Notes: generated from the letters alone by a model not told the origin. Shown: positions 1 to 11,667, counted from the stretch's first letter. The stretch is DNA of 64,000 nucleotides from Pegoplata infirma (GCA_963921195.1 OY992537.1:71028979-71092978), one strand, 5' to 3'. Numbers and translations are program-made.

Positions 1-697
1 TATTACTCGGAGAGCTTTTTCTACGTGTTGAGAGCTACAAAAATGATTTTGGACTTTTTGTTGTGTCGGCAATATTTACCGAGATATGAGCATTTTAAAA
101 TTTTCGGGAATGCTAACTTTTTTGGATCCAATATTAGGACCCATTAGGGTCCACACATGAAGAGCCCGAGAACCAAAAATGGCCTCCATTTTGCTCTATC
201 TGGCTTAGTTTCCTAGATAGCGTCATTTTAAGTTTTCCGAAAATAAAAAAAAATTTACCATTTATTTTGGCTAATATTAGCAAAAAAGCTTGTAAAAATT
301 TGGTCAACTCAATTTTAAATTTAGCAAAAAAAATAGTTCAAATTTTGTTTAAAATTGCTAATGCGCTAATTGAAGTTTACAAGATATTTTTGCTAACATG
401 CTAATCTCAACTAAATTTTTTTTTTTTTTTTATTCTTTTGCTTTAAAATTTGCTAAAAGTTAACTAACTAGCATTAGCAAAAAAAAATTAGTAAATCTGC
501 TAATGTATTATTTTGAGTGCATTTCCCATAAGGCATTTCTTTTTAAAAACGAAATTTTTAAAAAAATTATGAAAAGAAAAAATATTTTCACATAACACAC
601 CTTGCATAATCAATTATAAAATATTTCAATTATTGCCAATAATCACTGTTAAATGAATATACAAACAAAATTAACTTTTTCTTTCAACTTATATATC
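1..697. other. AT-rich spacer, no gene recognised
   Basis: No open frame with protein-like composition is seen on either strand. From about 252 to 522 the sequence is rich in GCTAATATTAGCAAAA-like words in both orientations and ends in TTTTGAGTGCA, which resembles the terminal TTTTGAGTGTA of MITEs elsewhere in the window, so this part may be a decayed TIR element. The first 250 bases have the style of the foldback arms seen at 44 and 51 kb, but no partner arm is visible. Confidence 0.4.
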
Positions 698-1013
698 AGC
701 CCTGTTTTCGTATAACCGTATATACGCTTACCCATACAAATTTTAAATTATCCACGCTTATTTTTAGCTTGTATAATTATCGACGCTAATTTTTAGCTTC
801 GATAAAAAGTGAAGCCAAGTTCACATTTTTAATGATATAGCATAGACACAACCCTTTTTTCGTTGTTAAATCACAGACTTAAAGTTTTTTTTTTTTGTTT
901 ACCTTAATAAATTTTGACCCATACAACAGTGATGACAACATTTTGTTAAACGTGGATACGTTTTCGGCTAAATGGTTAATGTTATCATATATACGGTTAT
1001 GCGAAAACAGGGC
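698..1013. mobile_element. Short TIR element (MITE), AGCCCTGTTTTCG family
   Basis: The left end reads AGCCCTGTTTTCGTATAACC. The reverse complement of the right end reads AGCCCTGTTTTCGCATAACC, and both continue into CGTATATA, giving a TIR of about 27 bp with one mismatch. The 316-bp interior is AT-rich and codes for nothing. No clear target duplication was found, so the superfamily is not assigned. The same terminus recurs at 3149, cut by an assembly gap. Confidence 0.75.
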
Positions 1014-3060
1014 TTTAATTTAACCAGCTATCAATAAACACTTGATTTCCTTAAACGGCTATTTGGGAAGGTCTCACTCTGTAAAAGAGATACAAAATAT
1101 TTGATCCCATTTCTGCCTCTGCGCGAAAAATACCAGACTGGTCTTGAGAACGTTTAGATCACCTCCTCCATGCTCGATTCAATACTAAACAAAGGGGTTA
1201 TGGGTTTCGGTAAATAGCATGGGAAATATATCATCTGTGGAAGCACTGTCGGACAAGTTCGCTTAAAACCACTTTTCGCTTTAAACCTTTCAAGTCTTTG
1301 TGCCGATAACAAAAATATGAATACTTATTTTTCTCCAGTATAACCGTTTTACTTACAAATGGGAGCGTGTCGCAAGAGAGATCTCTCTTATTACTTAATC
1401 TACATATATCCAACAACCTTTCACTAAATTGAACAAATCACAACATACCGTCTCCAGCCTTAGAGGAGAAAAACTGTTCAATCTTAAGATTGAATTAAAA
1501 AAAAAGAAATGCTAACAATTTTAATGGAAACTAAATGCATAATATCATTAAAATTGTGTTAAAAAATTAGTTAAATAAGCGTCAACAATAAGACAAAAAT
1601 AAATCATTTGTAACAGAGTGAATAACAAACGCAACAACCATATTAGACGCTGAAAGAAAGACAGTTTCAGCCAACAGTTGACAGACATGCGGACAGACGG
1701 TAAGTCTGAGAGACACATACTAAATGTGCAAAACAAGTGAAGTTAAAATAACAAGTGAAGTGATATTGAATGCAAGGAGTATGTAAAATGTACACTGAGA
1801 GATTAGGAAACTTTATTTAAAAACCACAGATATTTTGTCATATTTTTATACCATTAACAGCACAGACTGACCGGCACCTTAGACCACCGATACCACCTCC
1901 ACATTGATATTTGATATTTCGCTGCTGTCCCACAAACAATATCAGAGAATCACAAAACCTCCATATAATTTTGTCATTCGTTGGTTAAAAAAAAAAATCG
2001 AATCTTTTATTCATGAAAAATACGATTTTTGGATTCTTTTTTGACGTGATCGTTTATGAGTCGTACTAGCCGTATGTGGAATAATCGTCCTGTGGAGGCC
2101 TTCCAAGCTTCTTTCAATGTAGATAAATTCAAGTCAAATATCTACAAACACTACTCCCACTTTCCTCCTCTTTACAACCTATTTTCCTGATATCAACATA
2201 ATGCACTGCATTAGTAGGGGCATTCCCTGAGTGTTGGTTAAACGTTAAAAAAATCATTTCTCTAAGTGTATTATAGATTTCTTTGAAACTGTTAGTAAAT
2301 TGAAATGTGTTAAAATCTTTTAAACATGCGAATTTTTGAAATGTTTAAAGAGAAAAAATAAACATATTTACAACTTTAAGGCATGTCAATTAACGTGAGT
2401 ATTCTTGTTGTTTTTTTAGAGAGGAAAACTATCATTCCACATATAGTAAGAGGGGGAGTTAAAGGACTAATTTAAAACATTTCGTGGTCTTTCAAGATTG
2501 TGAAGACAACATACAAACAAAAAATAAATAAACGACAAAAATAATGAGTTGCATAAAATCACCTTAAGTACCAATCTATTACATTGCAAATATACAAGTG
2601 TAGCACAGAAGTGTTGCATTTTTAACATACAAGTACGAGTAAAATGTTGGAGAGCAAAAAATAAAACGACTTTGATTAACAGTTGAAATACACATTGAAA
2701 ATAATTGTCAACACACTTTAACACTTTTAACGCTTGTCAGCTCGTAAATCTTTTAGCACCTGAAATCAAAAGGGGGCACCAACCAACTGACACACACATA
2801 TTTACAAATGTTTGCTGAAATGTATGAAAAAGAATTGTATGGTATTTTTACTACTGAAAATGCAAGGTGCTTTTTTGTTGTGATAGCAGTTTGGTGTAGC
2901 TGTTTTATTAAACTCATCCATCCATATCTAGCAAGTGGACGATTGCACTATGGGTGAAGTTTAACTTTTGTTAAAAAAAAGGATGTTGTATTAATATGCA
3001 ACATCATTTTGAATAATTTAGACCAACTTTAAAAATTGTGTGGCTTGAGTACAACTCTAG
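1014..3060. other. Low-repeat intergenic or intronic DNA, no gene supported
   Basis: This stretch lacks the satellite words, TIRs and foldback motifs that fill most of the window and is probably ancestral single-copy DNA. Short open frames exist (for example 1231-1416 on the minus strand, 61 codons) but have no recognisable domain, splice context or start context. I see no tRNA or other RNA gene. It could be intronic. Confidence 0.45.
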
Positions 3061-3148
3061 TACACTCAAAAAAATGTGGGTATTCAATACTAAAAATTTA
3101 TCTAATGTTTTAGTCCAACATGATCAAGTGCAGGAATTGGTAATCTAT
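3061..3148. mobile_element. Left part of a TACACTC-type MITE (family of 52643-52876)
   Basis: It begins TACACTCAAAAAAATGTGGG and continues GTATTCAATACTAAAAATTT, matching the left half of the complete 234-bp element at 52643-52876. The copy stops where the AGCCCTGTTTTCG terminus starts at 3149, so it was either interrupted by that element or lost in the gap. Confidence 0.65.
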
Positions 3149-3164
3149 AGCCCTGTTTTCGCAT
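3149..3164. mobile_element. Orphan TIR of the AGCCCTGTTTTCG MITE at the edge of the gap
   Basis: The 16 bases AGCCCTGTTTTCGCAT match the terminus of the element at 698-1013 and run straight into the N gap. A copy of that ~316-bp palindromic-ended element probably caused the assembly break. Confidence 0.7.
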
Positions 3165-3364
3165 NNNNNNNNNNNNNNNNNNNNNNNNNNNNNNNNNNNN
3201 NNNNNNNNNNNNNNNNNNNNNNNNNNNNNNNNNNNNNNNNNNNNNNNNNNNNNNNNNNNNNNNNNNNNNNNNNNNNNNNNNNNNNNNNNNNNNNNNNNNN
3301 NNNNNNNNNNNNNNNNNNNNNNNNNNNNNNNNNNNNNNNNNNNNNNNNNNNNNNNNNNNNNNNN
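3165..3364. other. Assembly gap, 200 Ns
   Basis: Exactly 200 undetermined bases. The round number suggests a fixed-size scaffold spacer, so the true length is unknown. The open frame that seems to cross it (3038-3388) is an artefact. Confidence 0.98.
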
Positions 3365-4053
3365 CGAAAAAGGATGTATGTGTGTTAAAAAAAAATAATA
3401 TACGATGTCATATAGGATTATCTTTATCTTTTTTTAATAAATTAATGCAATTCAAAAATATTTCTTTAATTCTCATTTCTGTTCTAAATTTTACTTCTAG
3501 AACCGATTCCGAAAAACAAAAATGTGTTCCAATTTTGCTTACAAACACCTGTTGCTTTTGGGACAATCTCTTTGTAAAAAGAATCGGTGTTGCACAAGAA
3601 TTAGAACAGGTTCTAGGGGAAGTATAAGTTGTTCCACAATCGGTTCTTTGCAACCGAAATTTTTGCTGGGATTAAACTAAAAATGATGAAAATTCCAAAA
3701 AAAACAGCAGATTGTTTTGTTAATTTCACAGAAGTATTAAGTTATCCCGTTTGAAAAAAAAATTTATAAGTTTTTTTTTGAATTTTAAACTTAAAATAAA
3801 ACTTGGAAATTTTATTCTTGGAAAACGGTATAAACTTAAAAAAAATAACACTTAAAAAAAACTTGGGAAATTTTTATAAGTTTTTTCATTACACAATACA
3901 AAGTTTTAGCAAACAGGGTCAGCTCATATGACTCAAACTCGATGTAATTTGAGCAAATTTTCTTTTAGTTTCCGCAGATTTTTCAAATGTTTCTTCTATT
4001 ATAAGAAGATTTTTCTGCAGTCTGGACAAATTTCTCGGCTGATTTCACCTAGA
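3365..4053. other. AT-rich repeat remnants, no gene
   Basis: It holds the right end of a TIR element finishing in AAATTTTTGCTGGGA near 3672 (the reverse complement of a CCCAGCAAAAA terminus) with inverted AACCGATT words at about 3500 and 3641. After that come low-complexity AAACTTAAAA/TTTTAAGTTT stretches. The two opposite-strand open frames at 3382-3653 overlap in this repeat and are not credible genes. Confidence 0.45.
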
Positions 4054-4164
4054 CAGATATTTGGCAAACCTCGTCTGCTAAAATTAGCAGATTTCTCATA
4101 TGGCTCAAAATGGGAGTATTTTCAGCAGAGTTTTTTCTGATTGGACAGAGAAATTATTTTGAGT
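4054..4164. mobile_element. Fragment of the AGCAGATT-type MITE
   Basis: It matches the right 110 bp of the complete element at 22137-22840, including TTTCTCATATGGCTCAAAAT and GATTGGACAGAGAA followed by TTATTTTGAGT. The terminal GTGTAA is degraded to ACCG. Confidence 0.7.
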
Positions 4165-4197
4165 ACCGTTATATAGTGCATTAATAACCATGTAAAA

Positions 4198-4256
4198 AGA
4201 AAAACAAGGAAAAGAAAGAAAGAAAAAGGAAAGAAAAAGAAGAAAGAATAAAACTT
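4198..4256 (+). repeat. Polypurine tract
   Basis: About 60 bases of almost only A and G (AAAGAAAGAAAAAGGAAAG and similar). Like the polypurine tract at 56330-56440 it is followed directly by degenerate 35-bp repeats in the same orientation, so it may be the inner left end of a decayed array-carrying hAT-like element whose TIR is lost. Confidence 0.55.
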
Positions 4257-4269
4257 TCTTTAAAATTGT

Positions 4270-4790
4270 CCAACGGAGAAAAATCCGAAAATTTTTCGTA
4301 GAAAAAAAATATGTCCATTTTTAAAGAAAAAATCGAAAAATTTTTATAGGAATAACCTGAAAATTTTTAAGAAAAAATATGACTAAATCCAAAAAGTTTT
4401 TTGGTGAAAAATATCTGTCATTTTAGAAGTTCTTATTATGAAGAGATATTTTTTTTGGGAAAAATTGTTCTGAACGTGACAATTTTGGTATAAAAAAATA
4501 ACTTATTGTTAGATTTTTCCTATAGGAAAAATGTATCAGATTCTGGAACTTTTTGTATAAAAAAAATGCTTCAGAATCAAAAACTTTTTCTATAAGAAAA
4601 ATTAATCAGAATCTGAGATTTTTTCTATTGGAAAAATGTCTCAGAATCTGAGAATTTTTTTATAGGAAAAATATCTCGAAATCAGAGACTTTTTCTATAA
4701 GAAAAATTTTTCAGCATCTGACACTTTTTCTATAGAAAAAATATTTCAGAATCTGATACTTTTTGAAAAATTTTTCAGAATCTGATACCA
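4270..4790 (-). repeat. Degenerate 35-bp tandem repeat array
   Basis: Repeated diverged units of the form CAGAATCTGAGACTTTTTCT followed by ATAGGAAAAATGTCT. This is the reverse complement of the homogeneous satellite at 8837-11275. Units before 4500 are barely recognisable; those at 4530-4790 are clear. Confidence 0.75.
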
Positions 4791-5228
4791 CAAGTTTACA
4801 GAGATTTTGATCCACGACATGTTGCATTCATTTTCCATGTAAAATATAACGCTGAATCTGAAAATTCACTCCGATGTTTCAAAAGTAGAACAGTTATACA
4901 GATATTGCCAACTTTTCAAATTTTCATCTTTTTAAAAAAGTGGTTTTACTTAAATTAAAATATCAACCATTCATAAAAAATTTTTCAACCTGATTATCGC
5001 CTTAGAATCTATTAATCGAAATATCGACAATTTTTCTTTAATTTTAGCGAAATTTAGGGAAAAAAGTAAATTCTATTGTAAATTTTAGAAATAAAAAAAA
5101 AAAATTTAATTTATTTCTCTCCTTGCGAATCAAGTCTGATTTATTACGAAGAAAATAAGATGGTTTTTAAGAAAATCCGTTAAAAAATGTATAAGTTATA
5201 TGCATTTGCATAAAAATGCAAAAGTAAA

Positions 5229-5299
5229 TTTTTATACATTTTTAGTTAATTGTGTGTAACACCATTTTTATACATTTTTAGTTAATTGTGTGTAACACC
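5229..5299. repeat. Two-copy 36-bp tandem duplication
   Basis: A unit containing TTTTTAGTTAATTGTGTGTA and ACACC occurs twice in tandem with a 36-bp period and is identical as far as can be seen, so it is probably recent. Confidence 0.85.
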
Positions 5300-5534
5300 A
5301 GTTTACAAATTTTGAAATATTGTTCGATTCACGATATTTGACATTTATTCTCTATGTAAAACCGCGCGCTGAATCCAAAAATGAAGTCAAAATTTTAAAA
5401 AGAAGAAAAGTTTTTATGATATTGCCGATATATTGATTAAAAGCTTCTAAGGATGTAATCAGATTGAAAAATGTCGCATATAGAGTTGATATACCATTAA
5501 ATTATCTTCAATTTAAAACAATGAAATCCATCAA

Positions 5535-5680
5535 TTTGTTCAGAATCTGAGACTTTTTCTGTAGGAAAAATGTCCCAGAATCTGAGACTTTTTCTATAGA
5601 AAAAATGTCTCAGAATCATAGACTTTATGATCTCAGAATCTCAGAATTGGAGACATGTTCTATAGAAAAAATGTGTGATA
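5535..5680 (-). repeat. Degenerate 35-bp repeat tract
   Basis: Several units such as CAGAATCTGAGACTTTTTCT. They have the same orientation as 4270-4790, from which they are separated by ~750 bp of AT-rich sequence, and they end at the foldback element starting at 5691. Confidence 0.75.
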
Positions 5681-5690
5681 ACACCGTCCG

Positions 5691-6290
5691 ACAGCCAATA
5701 TTAAACATCAACCGGATGATATACGTCTGAAAGTAGAGAATAGATGGAGTAAAACTGAATTTACAGTTTTTCATTTCATGGTCCTGTTTTCTTTTAAAAG
5801 GACTTTAAAGTTTTAAAGGATACATTTTGTAAAATATTTCTAAAATATGTGTAATTGATCTAGGATGACACTGGTGACGGCAGATGAAAGACGAGGATCT
5901 ACCCTAATTTTCTCATTTTTATATTTTTCCATATCAGGAAAAACGAATATTAATAAAGTCATTTGAAAACTTTATCAAAATATTTTGTTGAAAATTTTGA
6001 ATGATTTTGAAGGATGCATTTTTAAATGGACGTAACTTAGCCACTTTTTCCTGATATATAAAAATAATAAAATAGGAAAATTAGGGAAGATACTCTTCTT
6101 TTATTTGCTATCAATATCGGCATCCTAGGGCAAGTACAAATATTAAAAAACTATTTTATAAAATTGAATCCTCTAATATTTTTAAGTCCATTTAAAGGAA
6201 ACAGTTTTACTACATTTAGTCTCTAGTTTCAAAATTATATTATCCAGTTCGTGTTTAACGATTTTTTTTTTAATTTTTGTCGGATGGTGT
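5691..6290. mobile_element. Foldback MITE, ACACCGTCCGACA termini
   Basis: The ends ACACCGTCCGACA and TGTCGGATGGTGT are inverted repeats that continue inward as diverged arms of about 250 bp (both arms carry a TCCTTTTAAAGG-like block, a CTAGGATG block and a TTTTTCCTGATAT block). The loop is about 5950-6040. No coding sequence. A single arm of the same family lies at 21790-22030. Flanks are A/T-rich and a target duplication cannot be fixed. Confidence 0.75.
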
Positions 6291-6305
6291 TTTAGTTAAA
6301 ATTTT

Positions 6306-7765
6306 CAGGGATGGAAAAAGCTCGCTCGCTCAGCTCGCGCTCTATCCAACGAGCGAGCCAAAAAAACGAGCCAGCTTCAAAATTTTGGCTCGCTCGTTTT
6401 TTAAAACGAGCCAGCCTAGTTTTTATAGCTCGCTCTATGCAAACGAGACGAGCCAGCAAAAAAAGCTGGCTCTTTTTTGAGCGAGCCAGCTAATGTATGG
6501 CTCGCTTTTTGTCGTTACTTATGGTTAAAATGTGTCTCTTTTCAGCTCGCTTCCTATACACAGATAAAAATAAGTTGTTAGATCAAGCACGAAATACACC
6601 AGGTTGAGCATTGTTTTAACTAAAAGTCGGCTAATGAGGAAAATTGTTGGATTAAGCACGAAAATTGTACACTCAAAAAAAAAAACCATTAACTTAAACT
6701 TTGGAAAAATTTGCTTCAAAATAGTTTATAAATTTTCCCACAATTTAGTTAAATTTAACTAAAACTTTGGAAATTTTCCCAACTTTTAGGCAAAAATTTT
6801 AGTTCATGGACTGTTAAATAGTCCATAATTTTCCTTAAATGGAATTCCCTAATACATGGAAGAAATTCTTACCGCCAAAGAAATTTTCCCTAAATAATTA
6901 AAAAAAAGTCTTTATTTTTAAGACATATTTCTAAAAACAAAATTTAGTTCAAAAAATTCAGTTTTAGGACGTAATTTCCTACCAATTAGTTCATCATATT
7001 TATCTTCTTTAATTTGAGGAAGTTTTTTCCACAAGTTTAGTAAATTTTTCATAACATGAATTTGTTTAGTTGATTCATTTTTTTTTTCATGCTTGCTTGT
7101 AGTTCACATTTTGTTTATTATTTGTAGTATATGAAAAAGAGAGTTTGGTCTTGTATAACAAGTAATAAATTTAATGTTTAAATTTTTTTTCTACACATGT
7201 ATGTGTTAGGGAAAAAATAATATTTTAATCACAACAAAGGCCTTGGCTTTGGCGTGTTTTCCCATAGTCTGGGAACAAACGTTAAAGACTAATGAAATTT
7301 ATTACTTGACCATAAGAAACGAACGTTTTTTTTTATATTTTAAATAAAAAATGTACATAATGAGAATTCTGTGAGTATTCACATGCTATTCTATGAATAA
7401 ACCAATAAAAATATGAAATTAACTAATTTTTAGGAAAAATGTCTTCATCAAAAATGTTTTTTTAACTAAAAAATGGGAAATTGTTTCCCACTTTCTAGTT
7501 CAAATTGGTCCTAATTTTTAAGAAAAATATGGACTAAAAAGTAGGAATACATGGCAATGAAGCTAAATCATTATCAATTTTCCTTGGATTTATTTAATTT
7601 TCCCATTTTTTAGTTAGTGTAGGTCAGTCATTGACTGTTCCTTGATTATACCAATGCACGGTGGTCAATTCCGGCCAAAAATCAATAACTTCCTTATTTC
7701 TGCTTGTAGCCTTTTGTGTTTTGAGCGGCTCGTTTTGGCTCGCTCTCGAGCTTTTTCCAACCCTG
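6306..7765. mobile_element. hAT-like non-autonomous element rich in GAGC/GCTC words
   Basis: Termini CAGGGATGGAAAAAGCTCG and the reverse complement of GAGCTTTTTCCAACCCTG form a TIR of ~18 bp, flanked by near-matching 8-bp duplications (AAAATTTT at 6298-6305, AAAATTTG at 7766-7773). CAG-type ends with an 8-bp TSD are typical of hAT elements. Inside the left end are many alternating CTCGCTC/GAGCGAG words (6320-6520). A ~950-bp MITE at 6668-7621 is nested inside, so the element proper is only ~500 bp. Open frames at 6277-6493 translate the GAGC-rich repeat and are not genes. Confidence 0.8.
6668..7621. mobile_element. TACACTC-type MITE, ~950 bp, copy 1
   Basis: It starts TACACTCAAAAAAAAAAACC, ATTAACTTAA, and ends TTTTTTAGTTAGTGTA, having lost part of the terminal TTTTTTTCTGA present in copy 2 (13736-14729). 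The two copies are close to identical along most of their length. The interior is non-coding. The ends TACAC...GTGTA and TA-rich borders suggest a TA target, as in Tc1/mariner-derived MITEs. It lies inside the hAT-like element 6306-7765. Confidence 0.85.
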
Positions 7766-7773
7766 AAAATTTG

Positions 7774-8836
7774 ATAGAATTTTTGTAAACAGAATTTTAT
7801 TCTGTTCATTTTGAAATGGCGATATCTAAAAAACTAAGCAAGCTAGAGCGAAGCGGATGGAATTTTCAAATGCCGAGCTCTACATTTCTGAGGATCCCAT
7901 TGGTTTCTAATATTGATTTAAAAAAAATCAAAAAGTGTAAAAAAAATTAGGATCTGTAGTAGGAATCAGCACCCAAACTTCAGACTAACTTCGCTTCACT
8001 CCCCCGATGACAATAATATACGTCCATGCAAAAAAAAAATCTTGTGATCGCACATGACTTATTCATACATTTGTTAAACTGGCAGCATGAAAAGTCGGCA
8101 GTAGAATAATTATGCCAAACTCACACTTCAAAATCAAAAATCAGCACAATTGACTAGCTTCTGACTTATCATGCTAAGATTTGAACAACCGTGTGAATAC
8201 ATCAGGAGTTGCTATCAGACATTTTTTGCACGGAATCTAATTATTCACTGGCAGGAAAAATTTTCCAAATTTAAATTCTATAGTGAAAGCCTTAAAAATA
8301 TGATTTAGTATAATTTTTTTTACCACAATTTTAAAATATTTAAAATAACTTATACGGTTAAAGTACAACAAAAGCAATCTGCTTAAAATTATCATCACTT
8401 ACATTATCAATTCTTGTTCTAGAAAAATGTGAGAACTTTTTTTTTTATTTCTTTTTGTGTTTGGGTTTAATCACCAATCATCAATTGTACTATTTGTAAA
8501 TGTGAGAAAAACTTTTTAACGGCTATGTACTACTTAAAAACTATAGATAGATACTTATGAGATAGATAGATACACCATCATATTATTATATACTTACTAA
8601 CAACAACACAACACTATCTCCTTCAGTGTGGTAATCATCTATTGATAGTTACCAATATCTTCTTGAAAATTTATAGACTGTCTTTACATTTTAAACTACC
8701 GCTATTTTAACTAGACAAGAGCAGGAAAATACAAAGAGTTGGTAGACTTAAACTTAAATGATACCCTACATTAAGAAATTTATTATGATATTAAAACTTC
8801 TGAGGATGATTTGTGTCGCAAGAAGTAAAACCGAAG
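7774..8836. other. AT-rich DNA without recognisable gene or element
   Basis: No TIR pair or satellite words were recognised. Short GATA-type repeats occur around 8545-8570. The TTATATACTTACTAACAACA area looks like ordinary low-copy fly intergenic DNA. Confidence 0.4.
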
Positions 8837-11275
8837 TCTCAGATTCTGAGACATTTTTCTTATAGAAAAGTCTCAGATTTTTCTTATAGAAAAATGAGAC
8901 ATTTTTTTTACAAAAAGTCTCAGATTCTGAGATATTTTTTTTACAAAAAGTCTCAAATTCTGAGACATCTTTCTTATAGAAAAAGTCTCAGATTCTGAGA
9001 TATTTTTCTTATAGAAAAAGTCTCAGATTCTGAGACATTTTTCTTATAGAAAAAGTCTCAGATTCTGAGACATTTTTCTTATAGAAAAAGTCTCAGATTC
9101 TGAGACATTTTTCTTATAGAAAAAGTCTCAGATTCTGAGACATTTTTCTTATAGAAAAAGTCTCAGATTCTGAGACATTTTTCTTATAGAAAAAGTCTCA
9201 GATTCTGAGACATTTTTCTTATAGAAAAAGTCTCAGATTCTGAGACATTTTTCTTATAGAAAAAGTCTCAGATTCTGAGACATTTTTCTTATAGAAAAAC
9301 TCTCAGATTCTGAGACATTTTTCTTATAGAAAAACTCTCAGATTCTGAGACATTTTTCTTATAGAAAAAGTCTCAGATTCTAAGACATTTTTCTTATAGA
9401 AAAAGTCTCAGATTCTGAAACATTTTTCTTATAGAAAAAGTCTCAGATTCTGAGACATTTTTCTTATAGAAAAAGTCTCAGATACTGAGACATTTTTCTT
9501 ATAGAAAAAGTCTCAGATTCTGAGACATTTTTCTTATAGAAAAAGTCTCAGATTCTGAGACATTTTTCTTATAGAAAAAGTCTCAGATTCTGAGACATTT
9601 TTCTTATAGAAAAAGTCTCAGATTCTGAGACATTTTTCTTATAGAAAAAGTCTCAGATTCTGAGACATTTTTCTTATAGAAAAAGTCTCAGATTCTGAGA
9701 CATTTTTCTTATAGTAAAAGTCTCAGATTCTGAGACATTTTTCTTATAGAAAAAGTCTCAGATTCTGAGACATTTTTTTTATAGAAAAAGTCTCAGATTC
9801 TGAGACATTTTTCTTATAGAAAAAGTTTCAGATTCTGAGACATTTTTCTTATAGAAAAAGTCTCAGATTCTGAGACATTTTTCTTATAGAAAAAGTCTCA
9901 GATTCTGAGACATTTTTCTTATAGAAAAAGTCTCAGATTCTGAGACATTTTTCTTATAGAAAAAGTCTCAGATTCTGAGACATTTTTCTTATAGAAAAAG
10001 TCTCAGATTCTGAGACATTTTTCTTATAGAAAAAGTCTCAGATTCTGAGACATTTTTCTTATAGAAAAAGTCTCAGATTCTTAGACATTTTTCTTATAGA
10101 AAAAGTCTCAGATTCTGAGACATTTTTCTTATAGAAAAAGTCTCAGATTCTGAGACATTTTTCTTATAGAAAAAGTCTCAGATTCTGAGACATTTTTCTT
10201 ATAGAAAAAGTCTCAGATTCTGAGACATTTTCTTATAAAAAAATTCTCAGATTATGAGACATTTGTCTTATAGAAAAAGTCTCAGATTCTGAGACATTTT
10301 TCTTATAGAAAAAGTCTCAGATTCTGAGACATTTTTCTTATAGAAAAAGTCTCAGATTCTGAGACATTTTTCTTATAGAAAAAGTCTCAGATTCTGAGAC
10401 ATTTTTCTTATAGAAAAAGTCTCAGATTCTGAGACATTTTTCTTATAAAAAAAGTCTCAGATTCTGAGACATTTTTCTTATAGAAAAAGTCTCAGATTCT
10501 GAGACATTTTTCTTATAGAAAAAGTGTCAGATTCTGATACATTTTTCATATAGAAAAAGTCTCAGATTCTGAGACATTTTTTATATAGAAAAAGTCTCAG
10601 ATTCTGAGACATTTTTCTTATAGAAAAAGTCTCAGATTCTGAGACATTTTCCTTATAGAAAAAGTCTCAGATTCTGAGACATTTTTCTTATAGAAAAAGT
10701 CTGAGATTCTGAGACATTTTTCTTATAGAAAAAGTCTCAGATTCTGAGACATTTTTCTTTTAGAAAAAGTCCCAGATTCTGAGACATTTTTCTTATAGAA
10801 AAAGTCTCAGATTCTGAGACATTTTTCTTATAGAAAAAGTCTCAGATTCTGAGACATTTTTCTTATAGAAAAAGTCTCAGATTCTGAGACATTTTTCTTA
10901 TAGAAAAAGTCTCAGATTCTGAGACATTTTTCTTATAGAAAAAGTCTCAGATTCTGAGACATTTTTCTTATAGAAAAAGTCTCAGATTCTGAGACATTTT
11001 TCTTATAGAAAAAGTCTCAGATTCTGAGACATTTTTCTTATAGAAAAAGTCTCAGATTCTGAGACATTTTTCTTATAGAAAAAGTCTCAGATTCTGAGAC
11101 ATTTTTCTTATAGAAAAAGTCTCAGATTCTGAGACATTTTTCTTAAAGAAAAAGTCTCAGATTCTGAGACATTTTTCTTATAAAAAATGTCTCATATTCT
11201 GAGACATTTTTCGCAAAGAGAAAGTCTCAGATTCTGAGACATTTTTCCCAAAGTCAAAGTCTCAGGTTCTGGGAT
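8837..11275 (+). repeat. 35-bp satellite array, about 69 copies, highly homogeneous
   Basis: The unit is TCTCAGATTCTGAGACATTT followed by TTCTTATAGAAAAAG. The spacing measured between TCTCAGATTC starts is 35 bp through most of the array. The unit has a near-palindrome (TCTCAGATTCTGAGA) and a second partly self-complementary block (TTCTTATAGAAAA). Units at the left edge (8837-8998) are shortened and those beyond about 11200 become degenerate, as expected when unequal exchange homogenises the middle. Single-base variants are sparse (for example near 9294, 9717, 10232, 10530). There is no spacer variation, so this is not a CRISPR array. Open frames inside it simply translate the repeat. Confidence 0.97.
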
Positions 11276-11623
11276 ATACTTTCTTTAGAAAAAGTCTGAA
11301 TAAATATCATATTCTTAGACGATTGTTATATGAAATACTAATAAATATCTTAGATTTTGTTTGGTTGTAATTACAATTTGATCTATTTTTTTGAGTACAT
11401 TAAGCTTCAGGTTCTGAGACATTTTTCCATTAGGATCTCGAAAAGTTTCAATTTCTAACAGAAAAATTTTCAGATTTTGAGACATTTTCTGGCCATAAAA
11501 TTTTCAGATTCGCAACCTTTTTCTTCAGAAACATTTTTAGATTCCGAAATGGTTTTAGATATTATGCCAAATATTGAAATAGGTGAATTTTGGTGGCGGG
11601 CCTCCGGTCCCCCTCTGTATACA
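11276..11623. repeat. Degenerate satellite edge and a CG-richer hAT-like end
   Basis: Diverged 35-bp units (TTCTGAGACATTTTTCCAT) continue to about 11545. The last 40 bases before 11624 contain GGTGGCGGGCCTCCGGTCC, a G/C-rich block that resembles a hAT subterminal region, but no partner was identified. Confidence 0.5.
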
Positions 11624-11649
11624 CAGGCGCGGATCCAGGAATTTCATTT

Positions 11650-11667
11650 GGGGGGGGGGGGGGGGGG
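11650..11667 (+). repeat. G18 homopolymer
   Basis: Eighteen consecutive G residues just inside the left TIR of the hAT-like segment. Similar runs occur at the ends of related elements (18470-18495, 56280-56292, 56525-56545). The true length may be misassembled. Confidence 0.9.

Noticed and set aside
1231..1416. Possible host exon, 61 codons on the minus strand
   Set aside because: Composition is less biased than other frames here, but there is no recognisable domain, splice-site context or neighbouring exon.
3038..3388. 116-codon open frame
   Set aside because: It exists only because the N gap is read through as unknown residues.
8837..11275. CRISPR-like regular repeat array
   Set aside because: Units are contiguous 35-bp copies with no unique spacers, and the context is eukaryotic. 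It is satellite DNA.
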